Positions 24,737 to 33,486 of a stretch of DNA of 46,283 bases are shown here, piece after piece. Positions within the stretch are counted from its first letter, which is position 1, and each line of letters begins with the position of its first letter. The notes under the pieces are model-generated. The model saw only the letters and a list, made by a program, of their open reading frames with translations. It was not told the DNA's origin and ran no database searches. The position numbers and the translations under genes are program-made. Source of the DNA: Candidatus Saccharimonadota bacterium (GTDB taxonomy: Bacteria; Patescibacteriota; Saccharimonadia; Saccharimonadales; Saccharimonadaceae); NCBI GenBank assembly GCA_905373835.1, contig CAJPUN010000007.1, forward strand, positions 1 through 46,283, read 5' to 3'.

Positions 24737-25525
24737 ATGACTGATCAACAGCAAGAATGGCTTGATTTTGCAAAAAGTGTGGCACACGAAGCGGGTGATA
24801 TTATGCGAAAATATTTTGGCAAAAAGCCAGATGCTCACCTCAAGGCAGATAATACAATTGTGACTATCGCCGATGAAGAAATCAACCAGCTTGTGATCAA
24901 GCGAGTAGCTGGGCGATATCCAGCCCATGATATTGACGGTGAAGAAGCGAGCGACCGCCGTGGCTCGGACTATGTGTGGGTATGTGACCCGATTGACGGT
25001 ACGGTGCCTTTCGCGATGGAACTACCAGTGTCGGTATTCTCGCTAGCATTGGTGATTGATGGTCAGCCGGAAGTCGGAGTGATTTATGCCCCGTTTAGCG
25101 ATCATTTATATTGGGCGGTGCGTGGCTATGGTGCCTATCTGAATGATAAACAGATTTACGTGAATAAGAAGACTTTTGGTAGAATGACTGGGATGAACGT
25201 GGATTGGTGGCCGAATGCCCAGTGGGATGTTATGCGGGTGATTCACAAGTTAGCGTATGAGAAGGGCGCATACGTCATAGCGCCAGGAAGCACGACGCAT
25301 GCAGCAGCCTTAGTGGCGCGTGGTGAGTTTGTCGCATCGGTCTTTGCTGGCACAAAGGGCAAGAATGTTGATGTTGCAGCGGCAAAAGTCATCGTTGAGG
25401 AAGCGGGTGGCACAGTGACAGACCTCTTTGGTAGAGAACAGCGCTACGACCAAGACATCCGTGGGACGATCATGAGCAATGGTGTCGTTCATGAAGAGAT
25501 AGTAGAGGCGATGAGGAAACTATGA
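24737..25525 (+). CDS. inositol monophosphatase family protein
   Basis: A 262-residue metal-dependent phosphatase of the IMPase/CysQ/SuhB group. Signature 1 is VCDPIDGTVPF (DPIDGT metal site, about residue 83), preceded by the Glu pair GEEAS (about residue 66). Signature 2 is modified: VDVAAAKVIVEEAGGTVTDLFG replaces the usual WDxAAG, so the metal ligand Asp is kept. Substrates in this family include inositol phosphate, PAP and fructose-1,6-bisphosphate; which applies is not readable. The ATG at 24737 is preferred over 24725 because GGAG lies just before it. Confidence 0.88.
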   Translation: MTDQQQEWLDFAKSVAHEAGDIMRKYFGKKPDAHLKADNTIVTIADEEINQLVIKRVAGRYPAHDIDGEEASDRRGSDYVWVCDPIDGTVPFAMELPVSVFSLALVIDGQPEVGVIYAPFSDHLYWAVRGYGAYLNDKQIYVNKKTFGRMTGMNVDWWPNAQWDVMRVIHKLAYEKGAYVIAPGSTTHAAALVARGEFVASVFAGTKGKNVDVAAAKVIVEEAGGTVTDLFGREQRYDQDIRGTIMSNGVVHEEIVEAMRKL

Positions 25526-25926
25526 GCAATGATATAAAGCAGCAACGTGCGAGCTCTGTCGTAAAAATCTGTAACGCTCTCTCAACTAACTGGTCGGGTG
25601 AGACGTCCTACTGTGATGATTGGTCGCCGAGTAACCCAAGCAGCGGGCAGTGTGCTGTCTCGGCTCTAGTATTGCATGATTACTGTGGTGGCGAGATTTG
25701 CCGCTGCGTGGTGGCGGGCACGCCGCATTATTTCAATCGTATTGATGATCAGGTAGTGGATAGCACGGCCGCGCAGTTTGGCACGGTGGCAATTAATTAC
25801 GATACCTCTACCGTGCGCAACCGCCAACGGATTCTTCGTCACGCCGACACCTGTCGGCGGTACGAGCTGCTGAAGGGACGGGTGGGGGAAGTGCTGAGGG
25901 AACAAAGCAAAAAGGAGGCAAAATGA
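25522..25926 (+). CDS. YunG-like protein
   Basis: A 134-residue protein resembling the small YunG family (function unknown). Seen are W-S-PSNPSSGQCAVSALVLHDYCGGEICRC followed by GTPHYFNRIDDQVVDSTAAQF. The order Cys in GQCAVSAL, then His in HYFNR, then Asp in VVDST resembles a papain-like Cys-His-Asp arrangement, so a hydrolase or transamidase function is possible; this is an inference. It overlaps the IMPase gene by 4 nt and the NYN gene by 4 nt. Confidence 0.7.
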   Translation: MSNDIKQQRASSVVKICNALSTNWSGETSYCDDWSPSNPSSGQCAVSALVLHDYCGGEICRCVVAGTPHYFNRIDDQVVDSTAAQFGTVAINYDTSTVRNRQRILRHADTCRRYELLKGRVGEVLREQSKKEAK

Positions 25927-26429
25927 CAAAAGGTGTGCAGTATCAAAATAGCTATGTAACACACGCTTTTATTGATGCTCAAAACATTTATAAGGGTGTT
26001 CAGAGTGATGGCTGGTCACTTGATTGGCGTAAATTCCGTGTTTACTTGCGTGATAAATATCACGTTGAAAAGGCATTCATTTTTATTGGATATATGTCTC
26101 AGTATCAAAGCTTGTATTCACTTTTACAAGAGTGTGGCTATGTTTTGATATTCAAGCCGGTTATTATGCGAGCGACAGGTGAAGTTAAGGGCAATGTCGA
26201 TGCAGAGCTTATTGTTGAATGCTGGCGGCGAGAAGGGGAGTATGACAAAGCAGTGATCGTGACGGGCGATGGTGATTTTGCGCCGCTTGTAAGAATTTTA
26301 CAGGAAAAAGGCGCGTTTGAGCATGTTATTGCACCGAATAGGAAATATGCATCAAGTCTGCTGCGGAAGGTGTCTGGCAGTAATATAACCTTTATGAAGG
26401 AGATACGTGGAAAGGTGAGGCGTCGATGA
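25923..26429 (+). CDS. NYN-domain (LabA/DUF88) putative ribonuclease
   Basis: A 168-residue PIN-like NYN domain, a fold of metal-dependent RNases. Seen are the first acidic site THAFIDAQNIYKGV (Asp near residue 14, N-x-x-x), then VEKAFIFIGYM, GNVDAELIVECWRR (second Asp), and VIVTGDGDFAPLVRILQEKG (the third acidic cluster, GDGDF). These are the standard catalytic Asp positions. RNA target unknown. It has an AAGGAGG ribosome binding site and is the last gene of the tightly packed cluster; the ileS promoter and leader begin right after it. Confidence 0.88.
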   Translation: MTKGVQYQNSYVTHAFIDAQNIYKGVQSDGWSLDWRKFRVYLRDKYHVEKAFIFIGYMSQYQSLYSLLQECGYVLIFKPVIMRATGEVKGNVDAELIVECWRREGEYDKAVIVTGDGDFAPLVRILQEKGAFEHVIAPNRKYASSLLRKVSGSNITFMKEIRGKVRRR

Positions 26430-26431
26430 AT

Positions 26432-26538
26432 AATATAATATGAAAAGACCCCGCAGGGACAGAACCGCAGCGAGGGATTTTCACTATTGAATACCTACAT
26501 TGTACGACACAATTGATAATAAATCAAGGAGGAAACCA
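26432..26538 (+). promoter_or_regulatory. promoter and hairpin leader of ileS
   Basis: A TATAAT (about 26435-26440) lies just after the NYN gene. The transcript would begin near 26447 and contain an imperfect hairpin closed by GAAAA and TTTTC, with CCCCGC and GCGAGGG inside (26441-26481). A second -10-like box (GATAAT) is near 26514. AAGGAGG (26526-26532) is the ribosome binding site. No T-box antiterminator is seen here, unlike at 21661-21969. Confidence 0.4.
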
Positions 26539-29500
26539 ATGAAATTCACACATGGTACACGCCGCCGGGCGGCAGAATACGAGAAGGATTGGGTGCAGCG
26601 CTGGAAGGACGACCAGACGTTCCAGAAGTCGGTGGCGCAGCGGCCGGCGGATAACGCCTACGTCTTTTATGATGGGCCGCCGTTTATCACTGGTGTGCCG
26701 CACCATGGTACGCTGCTCAGTAGCATCGTCAAGGACGCGGTGCCGCGCTACTGGACAATGAAAGGCAAGCGCGTGGAGCGCCGCTGGGGCTGGGACTGCC
26801 ATGGCCTGCCGGCAGAGAATTTCGTCGAAAAGCAGCTGAATATTACCGATCGGCGGCAGATTGTGACCTGCCCGGGCCAGCCAGCGCCACTGGATAAAGA
26901 TGGTCAGCCACTGCCAACCATCAGCCTGGAAAAATACATCACCAAGGCGCGCGAAAGCATGGTGGCCAATAGCGAGACGTGGCAGGGCGTGATCGACCGG
27001 ATTGGTCGCTGGGTGGACTTTGAGGGCGCCTACCGCACTATGGACAAGGACTTTATGGAGAGTGTCTGGTGGGCCTTCAAGCAGTTGTATGAGGCGGGCA
27101 AAATCTACGAAGGCGAAAAAGTGCTGATGTACGACACCAAGTTTGCCACTCCTGTGAGCAAGGCCGAAGTGACCATGGACAACGACGCCTACCAGACAGT
27201 GACCGACCCGAGTGTGTATGTGAAGTTTAAATTAAAAGATAGTAAGACGAGTCGCAAAATAGTACTAAATGAGCATTCAAAAGTCTTGTTTGTATGCAAT
27301 GCAAATGCCGCGCGCTCGCAGATGGCGCAGGGATTTTATAACCACTATTCTCACTCTCAAAATGCCGATTCGGCTGGGTTGAACCCAGAGAAAAAATGGG
27401 ACGAAGCTCCAACGTTGAGTGATTTTGAAGCTATGAGTCATAAGCCAGCTAGAAGCAGCGAGACGATGCAAGAAGTGGGCATCGACATTACTGGACATAA
27501 GCGGCAGTTGCTTACCGCCGACAAGCTGGGTGATTATGATTTGATCGTTAATCTAGCAGAGAAGTCTCAGACACCAGACTGGCTCAGGGGGGATAATGTT
27601 ATTTGGTGGAATGTGGCTGATCCACGTAACGAGAGTGCTGAAAAAAATCGGACGGCGCGTGATGAGATTGAGTATCGTATAAAACAGCTTCTGAATGGTG
27701 AGATAGTTGATGATACGCAAAAGCCAGTAGGCTTCGACGAATGCGAGAGGAGTTATGTTGGTGCTTTGTTGGTGGATACGAATGGCAAACTCATCGCACA
27801 GCAGCGAGATGATAAGCCAGGTATCACGAATCCGGGTATGGTGAGCCTCTTTGGCGGGACGAGCCATGAGGGTGAGCCGCCAACCGAGACGCTGCGCCGT
27901 GAGCTTCAGGAGGAGCTTGAGCTTGAAGTAAATTCGAGCAATCTACTACTACAGACCGTCAAGTGCGAAAATGGAGCGAATGTCGCATGCTCTATCTATA
28001 TTGTTACTGGTGTGGACGCTGAAAAACTCAAACTGCACGAGGGCGCAGGGTTCGCCACAGGCACACCAGAAGAGCTACTAAGCCGTCCTGTGACGGGTGT
28101 AACTAAGCAGGCGATTGAAGCGTTTATTAATGCGCAAAGCTCTGTTTCTGTCCTCGCTTGGACAACCACGCCGTGGACGCTACCGGCTAACCTGATGCTG
28201 GCCGTCAACCCAGATATGACGTACTGCGAAGTGCTGGTGGGTGGTGAAAAACTCATCATCGCCGAAGAAGCCCTCGAGCGCACGCTGCAAGATGAAAAGC
28301 ACCAGCCACTTGATTACAAAGTATTGCGCACCTTCCCCGGCAGCGAATTAGTGGGTAAGAAATACCAGCCGCTTGATACCGGCTCGACTTGGCCAGAAAA
28401 TGACAAGATCCACACCATTTACGCGGCGGATTTCGTCTCGCACGAGTCGGGTACGGGCATCGTGCACATTGCGCCGGCCTATGGTGAGGACGACTTTGAT
28501 CTGGCCAAGCGCCACGGCATCAGCGCCTTTCACGTCATCGACGATAATGGCTACTACACCGATAGTAATTACACAGGCCTGGAGGTGTGGGACAACAACA
28601 AATTCATCGCCAAAGACCTGAAGGAAAAGGGTGTGGTGTGGAAGATTGAGTACATTCGCCACGAATATCCGTTTAACCCGCGCTCTAAGCAGCGCATCAT
28701 GTACCGGGCAATTCCGTCGTGGTTCTTCGACATCCAGGGGCAGAAGCCGCTGATGCTAGATGAGAACGAGCATATTAATTGGTTCCCGCGCCACCTCAAG
28801 CACGGTCGCTTTGCCAAGAATATCGAGCAAGCACCAGACTGGAACTTGAGCCGCGATCGCTTCTGGGCGACGGCCATGCCAGTGTGGAAGGGCGACCGGG
28901 GTACCGTGAGGGTGGTTGGCTCGTACGCGGAGCTCAAGGAACTGAGCGGTGTGGAGCTGGATGATTACCACCGCCCGTGGGTAGACGATATCACCTTTAC
29001 GATTGACGGCGAGACATTTACGCGTATCGATAAAGTGCTCGATTGCTGGTTCGAGAGCGGTAGTATGCCGTTCGCGCAGCTGCATTATCCGTTTGAAAAC
29101 CAGGCCAAATTTGAGCAGAATTACCCGGCGGACTTCATCGTTGAGTACATTGGCCAGGTGCGGGCGTGGTTCTACTATGTGCACGCCGTCAACGCCGCTT
29201 TGGCCGAGATCGGTGCCTTTGGTGAGGCCGGCACGCAGCACAAAAATGCCTACAGCAACGTCATTACCACTGGCGTGGTAGCGGGCAATGACGGCCGCAA
29301 GATGAGTAAATCGCTTGGTAACTTTACCGACCCGAACGAGCTGATGGATAAGTTCAGCGCTGATAGCTTGCGCTTCCTACTGCTGAGCAGCCCACTGCTT
29401 AATGGCGAGGACTTTGCGCTGCACGACAAGGATGTGGGTGATGTAGCGCGCAAACTCAGCATGATTTGGAATATGTATGATTTCTTCACGATGTATGCGG

Positions 29501-30732
29501 AAGTTGATGGCTGGGAGTTTGATGGTGAGCTGGTGGATCCACTGAGTGGCAAGCCGGTTTGTACGTCCCTCTCATCCACCGAAACGGCTTCCGCGCACCG
29601 GGAATCTCGCTCATCAACCACAGGTGATACTGCGGAACTCGCTGCGCTCAAACAGTCCTCGTATCTGCCTGATGTTGATAACCTCAATTCTCGGGCGCGT
29701 GCAGATGTTTCGGAAGATGAAGCGACGATTGGCGCCGTGACTAACCCTCTCGATATCTGGATTATCAGCCGCTTGCACGAGCTGGTGGCGGAGGTCGAGC
29801 GGCAGATGGATGCCTATAACATCCCTGATGCACTCAGCCCAATTTTGCCGTTCCTGGATGACGCCAGCAACTGGTACGTGCGCCGCAGCCGCCGCCGATT
29901 CTGGAGGTCATCGAAAGGGGCCGCAGGCGCCGAGGACGATGGTGACAAGAACGATGCCTACCGCACGCTGCACTATGTGCTGGTGTGCCTCGGCTACCTG
30001 CTGGCACCGTTTACGCCGTTCTTGGCCGAGGAGTTGTACCATAACTTAACGGGTGATGATGAGTCAATCCACCTCAAAGATTGGCTGCCAGCTGGCGCGG
30101 TGAATGAGCAGGCGCTAGCTGACATGGCTCGGACACGCGAATTGATCAACACCGGCCTGAGTCTGCGCATGAAGAAGGACGAGCATCAGGAGTCGATCAA
30201 GGTTCGCCAACCGCTGCAACGTGCGGCCTATGCGGGTGCAAAGCTGGCTGAGTACTACGAGCAGATCATGGCCGAGGAGCTGAATGTCAAGGAAATTCGC
30301 TGGGTTGAGAATCGAGACGAGCACTTTGCGGATTATGACGCGACCGAAGGCGCGGCCAAGCCAGAGAGCTGGGTCGAAATTGATAAGACGATCACACCCG
30401 AGCTCAAGCGCGAGGGCCTGATGCGCGAGGTCATTCGCCACGTGCAGAGTGCGCGCAAGAAGGCTGGGCTGCAGGTGGATGACCGGATTATGCTACACCT
30501 CGCAGTTGGGGCTGAGCTCGCCAGCGCTAGCCAGCCAGCCGCCCCGGCAGCGCCAGGCCAGGCGCAACCAGCCGATGACGCAGCCGCGCAGCTGGGCCAA
30601 GCTATTGAGGAGCACGCCGACACCATCGCCAGCGAGACCCTCGCGACAATGAAACAGCCAGGCGATGTACTCTACCAAACGACGGCTACAGTAGATGGTG
30701 CTGAGCTGCAGATTAGCCTCACCAAAGCATAG
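26539..30732 (+). CDS. ileS: isoleucyl-tRNA synthetase with inserted ArsC/LMWPTP and Nudix domains
   Basis: Charges tRNA-Ile. At 1397 residues it is ~300-400 longer than usual. The class I motifs are PHHGT (residues 54-58, where HxGH is normal; the last His is Thr) and KMSKS (921-925). Between VYVKFKLKD and VLAWTTTPWTLPANL, at the entry to the CP1 editing domain, residues ~231-534 are an extra piece. First comes an arsenate-reductase/low-molecular-weight-phosphatase domain (VLFVCNANAARSQMAQGF; C253-x5-R259, DP loop VADPRNE) without the later redox cysteines of arsenate reductases. Next comes a Nudix domain with a near-complete box (residues 440-462; the late Gly is Glu). The insert is AT-richer than the flanks. 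A second, low-complexity insert covers ~1003-1067, before the anticodon-binding domain. An Ala/Pro linker and a C-terminal tail domain end the protein. The whole is one open frame. Confidence 0.93.
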   Translation: MKFTHGTRRRAAEYEKDWVQRWKDDQTFQKSVAQRPADNAYVFYDGPPFITGVPHHGTLLSSIVKDAVPRYWTMKGKRVERRWGWDCHGLPAENFVEKQLNITDRRQIVTCPGQPAPLDKDGQPLPTISLEKYITKARESMVANSETWQGVIDRIGRWVDFEGAYRTMDKDFMESVWWAFKQLYEAGKIYEGEKVLMYDTKFATPVSKAEVTMDNDAYQTVTDPSVYVKFKLKDSKTSRKIVLNEHSKVLFVCNANAARSQMAQGFYNHYSHSQNADSAGLNPEKKWDEAPTLSDFEAMSHKPARSSETMQEVGIDITGHKRQLLTADKLGDYDLIVNLAEKSQTPDWLRGDNVIWWNVADPRNESAEKNRTARDEIEYRIKQLLNGEIVDDTQKPVGFDECERSYVGALLVDTNGKLIAQQRDDKPGITNPGMVSLFGGTSHEGEPPTETLRRELQEELELEVNSSNLLLQTVKCENGANVACSIYIVTGVDAEKLKLHEGAGFATGTPEELLSRPVTGVTKQAIEAFINAQSSVSVLAWTTTPWTLPANLMLAVNPDMTYCEVLVGGEKLIIAEEALERTLQDEKHQPLDYKVLRTFPGSELVGKKYQPLDTGSTWPENDKIHTIYAADFVSHESGTGIVHIAPAYGEDDFDLAKRHGISAFHVIDDNGYYTDSNYTGLEVWDNNKFIAKDLKEKGVVWKIEYIRHEYPFNPRSKQRIMYRAIPSWFFDIQGQKPLMLDENEHINWFPRHLKHGRFAKNIEQAPDWNLSRDRFWATAMPVWKGDRGTVRVVGSYAELKELSGVELDDYHRPWVDDITFTIDGETFTRIDKVLDCWFESGSMPFAQLHYPFENQAKFEQNYPADFIVEYIGQVRAWFYYVHAVNAALAEIGAFGEAGTQHKNAYSNVITTGVVAGNDGRKMSKSLGNFTDPNELMDKFSADSLRFLLLSSPLLNGEDFALHDKDVGDVARKLSMIWNMYDFFTMYAEVDGWEFDGELVDPLSGKPVCTSLSSTETASAHRESRSSTTGDTAELAALKQSSYLPDVDNLNSRARADVSEDEATIGAVTNPLDIWIISRLHELVAEVERQMDAYNIPDALSPILPFLDDASNWYVRRSRRRFWRSSKGAAGAEDDGDKNDAYRTLHYVLVCLGYLLAPFTPFLAEELYHNLTGDDESIHLKDWLPAGAVNEQALADMARTRELINTGLSLRMKKDEHQESIKVRQPLQRAAYAGAKLAEYYEQIMAEELNVKEIRWVENRDEHFADYDATEGAAKPESWVEIDKTITPELKREGLMREVIRHVQSARKKAGLQVDDRIMLHLAVGAELASASQPAAPAAPGQAQPADDAAAQLGQAIEEHADTIASETLATMKQPGDVLYQTTATVDGAELQISLTKA

Positions 30733-30754
30733 GACTACAAGGAATAACATGCTA

Positions 30755-30797
30755 AGCCGCGAGTGGCGCATCAGTAGTGAGACGCCACTCGAGCTTG
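30755..30797 (+). terminator. stem-loop after ileS
   Basis: CGAGTGGCG and CGCCACTCG form a perfect 9-bp stem with AAGC/GCTT as a flanking extension. There is no T-run, so it may be a weak terminator or an mRNA-stabilising hairpin. It begins 23 nt after the ileS stop. Confidence 0.4.
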
Positions 30798-30956
30798 GTG
30801 GCTGGCAATATTTGAGTTTCTATAGTCATCCTCACTCCTTGCGCTAGCACAGCGTCCTCACTAAAAATGTTGAGAGACCAGCTACGAAACAAGCAGAAAG
30901 TACAGAGCGACAATTGCTACAATGGGGTTTATAAGCCTGCACGATAATTGAATATC

Positions 30957-32765
30957 ATGACTAAACTACCTACCACCATACCTACCTCCTCACTACGCCA
31001 GCGCTTGGCGGGGTTGTGGCTGGTGGTGCGGATTATTTGGCGGGAGGTACCGCTGACGATTGCAGTCCAAGCAGTGGGAGCGGTGCTGTCGGCGGTGCTG
31101 CCACTGGCCACGGCATACTATGCCGCTCTTGCGACAACGGCTTTGGCCGAGGTATATGCAACGGGTGGGCAGCCGCAGCAACTCCTTACCTATGTGGTGG
31201 TGACTGTAGTGCTGGGCGTTGTGGCGAGTGTGTGGTCGGTGGTGCAAGGGTATTATGACCAAGTGTCGCGCTATCGCATCGAGGCGGCCATGAGCGACCA
31301 CATGTATGCCCGCCTCCATGCGCTGGATTTTTGGCGCTACGACGACCCTGCGACCATTGATATGTTTGATAAGGCGCAGCGCTTCGTCCAGTCATTTTCG
31401 TACCTCTTTATCCAACTGGTGCGAATGCTGACAGCGCTGGTGTCGCTGGCAACAAGCCTGTGGATGGTGATGATGGTGAGCTGGTGGCTGGGGTTACTCG
31501 TGCTCGTGGCGCTTGTGCCAAGTAGTGTGGTACAGGTACGGCTGTCGCGTTTGCAGGCTGGCCACTGGCGCGAGCAGGTGGGTGTGCGGCGGCGCATGGC
31601 GTGGATCGAGCACATCCTTAGCCGGCCGAACTTCATTGCCGAGCTACGCCTCTATGGAGTGATCCACCATCTACTTGGCGAGCGAGCAGCACTGCGGAAT
31701 AAAGATCGGCTGCGGGTGCTTGGCTACGAGCGCCGCTTTATGGGGCAGCGCCTGGGCGGAGAGATTATCCAGGCGGCAGCGGAGGTAGTGGCGCTTGTCT
31801 GGGTGGTGCTGGAGATCGTGGCACACCGCCAGCCGATTGGGCAATTTGTGCTTGTGCAGCAAATGGTAGGGCGAGTGATGAGTGGGATGGATAACGTGAT
31901 CAATACATATAATATGATTGACGAAGACCTCGCCACCATGGCAGACTACCAGCAGTTTATGGCATTGCCGGTTGCAAGCCATGCAGCCACCATCGATGAG
32001 GTAACGCTGCGTGATGCGATCGCGGTGCAGCGGGTGTCATTTTGCTATCCAGGCACGCAGACGGCGGTGCTGCGTGATATTTCTCTCACGATTCGCCGTG
32101 GTCAGCACATTGCCATCGTGGGCGAAAATGGCGCTGGCAAGAGCACGCTCGTTAAGCTGCTCACCGGTCTGTATCAGCCCAGCAAAGGCAGCATTACCAT
32201 TGATGGGCACGATCTCCGTCATATCAACCCAACAGCATGGCATCGGCAATTGGCCGTGCTGGGGCAGGAGTTCATCCGCTACGACTTCGCCACAGCGCAC
32301 GAGAATGTCTGGTATGGCGACGTCTCGCAGCCGGTAGATACAGCGCGCCGCGATGCTGCGCTGCGCCAGGCCGAGGCGGCCGACTTTGTCCGTAAACTCC
32401 CTCATGGTGGGAGCAGCTACATTAGCAAATGGATAGAGGCGGATGACCACGAAACAGGGGTCGATCTATCCGGTGGGCAGTGGCAACGCCTGGCCTTGGC
32501 ACGCAACTTGTATCGCAATGCGCCCATCATCATCCTCGACGAACCCACCAGCGCCATTGATGCCGCCGCCGAAGCACGCATCTTTCGCCACCTCTTTGCC
32601 AAGCAGGGCAAGACTATCATCACCATTAGCCACCGCTATAGCACTGTTAAGAAGGCGGATGTCATCTACGTTATCGCCCACGGCCGCATCGTCGAATATG
32701 GCACTGCCACTGCATTGATGGCGCAGCGTGGTGCATTCTACGAGATGTTCAAAGAACAGATATAG
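30957..32765 (+). CDS. ABC transporter, fused permease and ATPase (exporter type)
   Basis: A 602-residue half-transporter that works as a dimer. Residues ~1-340 form the six-helix membrane domain (for example LWMVMMVSWWLGLLVLVALVPSS). The ATPase domain has Walker A GENGAGKST (about residue 392), the Q-loop, signature LSGGQ (about 505), Walker B IIILDEPTSAID (about 525) and the H-loop ISHR. This is the MsbA/multidrug/peptide exporter type; the cargo cannot be inferred. The ATG at 30957 follows GATAAT by 8 nt, so the start is near-leaderless. A TTG at 30948 is also in frame. tRNA-Cys follows 19 nt after the stop. Confidence 0.92.
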   Translation: MTKLPTTIPTSSLRQRLAGLWLVVRIIWREVPLTIAVQAVGAVLSAVLPLATAYYAALATTALAEVYATGGQPQQLLTYVVVTVVLGVVASVWSVVQGYYDQVSRYRIEAAMSDHMYARLHALDFWRYDDPATIDMFDKAQRFVQSFSYLFIQLVRMLTALVSLATSLWMVMMVSWWLGLLVLVALVPSSVVQVRLSRLQAGHWREQVGVRRRMAWIEHILSRPNFIAELRLYGVIHHLLGERAALRNKDRLRVLGYERRFMGQRLGGEIIQAAAEVVALVWVVLEIVAHRQPIGQFVLVQQMVGRVMSGMDNVINTYNMIDEDLATMADYQQFMALPVASHAATIDEVTLRDAIAVQRVSFCYPGTQTAVLRDISLTIRRGQHIAIVGENGAGKSTLVKLLTGLYQPSKGSITIDGHDLRHINPTAWHRQLAVLGQEFIRYDFATAHENVWYGDVSQPVDTARRDAALRQAEAADFVRKLPHGGSSYISKWIEADDHETGVDLSGGQWQRLALARNLYRNAPIIILDEPTSAIDAAAEARIFRHLFAKQGKTIITISHRYSTVKKADVIYVIAHGRIVEYGTATALMAQRGAFYEMFKEQI

Positions 32766-32770
32766 TTTGG

Positions 32771-32776
32771 TATAAT
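32771..32776 (+). promoter_or_regulatory. -10 box of tRNA-Cys
   Basis: TATAAT, 8 nt before the mature tRNA 5' end, so almost no 5' leader would have to be removed. Confidence 0.55.
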
Positions 32777-32784
32777 AGGGGTGT

Positions 32785-32858
32785 GGCGCGTTGGCGGAGC
32801 GGTTACGCAGAGGTCTGCAAAACCTTTTAGACGAGTTCGACTCTCGTACGTGCCTCCA
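32785..32858 (+). tRNA. tRNA-Cys (GCA)
   Basis: 74 nt with encoded CCA. The acceptor stem is GGCGCGT with ACGTGCC (one G-U). The D-arm holds GGCGGAGCGGTTAC, the anticodon loop CTGCAAA gives GCA, and the T-arm holds GAGTTCGACTCTC. U is the discriminator base, as expected for Cys. Confidence 0.95.
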
Positions 32859-32870
32859 AGTGAATATGAG

Positions 32871-32895
32871 ACGTCTGGATATCAGGCGTTTTTTA
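32871..32895 (+). terminator. intrinsic terminator after tRNA-Cys
   Basis: ACGTCTG-GATAT-CAGGCGT followed by TTTTTT. It overlaps the 3' end of the convergent hydrolase gene. Confidence 0.75.
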
Positions 32896-33480
32896 TTTTT
32901 CAAGCAGTTCTTTTAGTTCGGGGAAGGTTGGCTGGAAGAAATGATTGCGATCTTCAAAAATATGCACCGTAGCGGTCGGCAAGTCTTGCTGAAATTTAGC
33001 AAGTTCGGTAAATGGCACAACTGGGTCATCTTTACTGTGGAATAGGTGGATCTCCTTTGCTGATTTTTCTAAACCAGTGGCGCTTGTTACTTGAAAGCTA
33101 CCGAGGTCTTCAATCGATTCGTCGTCATAGCACGGCGAAACTAGCACGAGCCGCCGGACTGGCATTTGCAGTGGTGATTCATGCAAGTACTTTGCCAAAA
33201 ACATTGCACCCAAACTATAACCAACCAGCTGAACGTCATCGCCAAGCAGGAGTAGTAACTTTTCAAAATATATTTTCCACTCAGCGTAGTGAGCGTTTTG
33301 CTTATTAGGGAAATCTGGCAGCAAAACATCGGCGTCGACGATTTCTTGTGCCAGCCAGTCACGCCATTTTTGTGCCCACAGTAGTCGTTCGTAATGAAGT
33401 TGACTATTCTTTAGATTGTTTAAGTAATTTTCGTAGCTATTAAAGCTTGATCCGCCGTGAATTATTACAATTTGCTTCAT
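32893..33480 (-). CDS. RBBP9/YdeN-like alpha/beta hydrolase
   Basis: A 195-residue small serine hydrolase fold. The start is IVIIHGGSSFNSYENYL (oxyanion strand-loop), the nucleophile elbow is VQLVGYSLGAMFLAKYL (GYSLG, Ser about residue 90), and the C-terminal Asp and His are in HSKDDPVVPF and FEDRNHFFQP. All triad positions are present. The frame is open far upstream, but that part overlaps tRNA-Leu. A minus-strand TATACT box ends 6 nt before the ATG at 33480, which gives the start and a leaderless mRNA. Physiological substrate unknown. Confidence 0.85.
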   Translation of the reverse strand: MKQIVIIHGGSSFNSYENYLNNLKNSQLHYERLLWAQKWRDWLAQEIVDADVLLPDFPNKQNAHYAEWKIYFEKLLLLLGDDVQLVGYSLGAMFLAKYLHESPLQMPVRRLVLVSPCYDDESIEDLGSFQVTSATGLEKSAKEIHLFHSKDDPVVPFTELAKFQQDLPTATVHIFEDRNHFFQPTFPELKELLEK

Positions 33481-33486
33481 AAACAT

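Noticed and set aside
27229..28140. An intein or intron inside ileS.
   Set aside because: No intein splicing blocks, no Cys/Ser at the junctions with a C-terminal His-Asn, and no intron secondary structure. The insert consists of two recognisable enzyme domains in frame.
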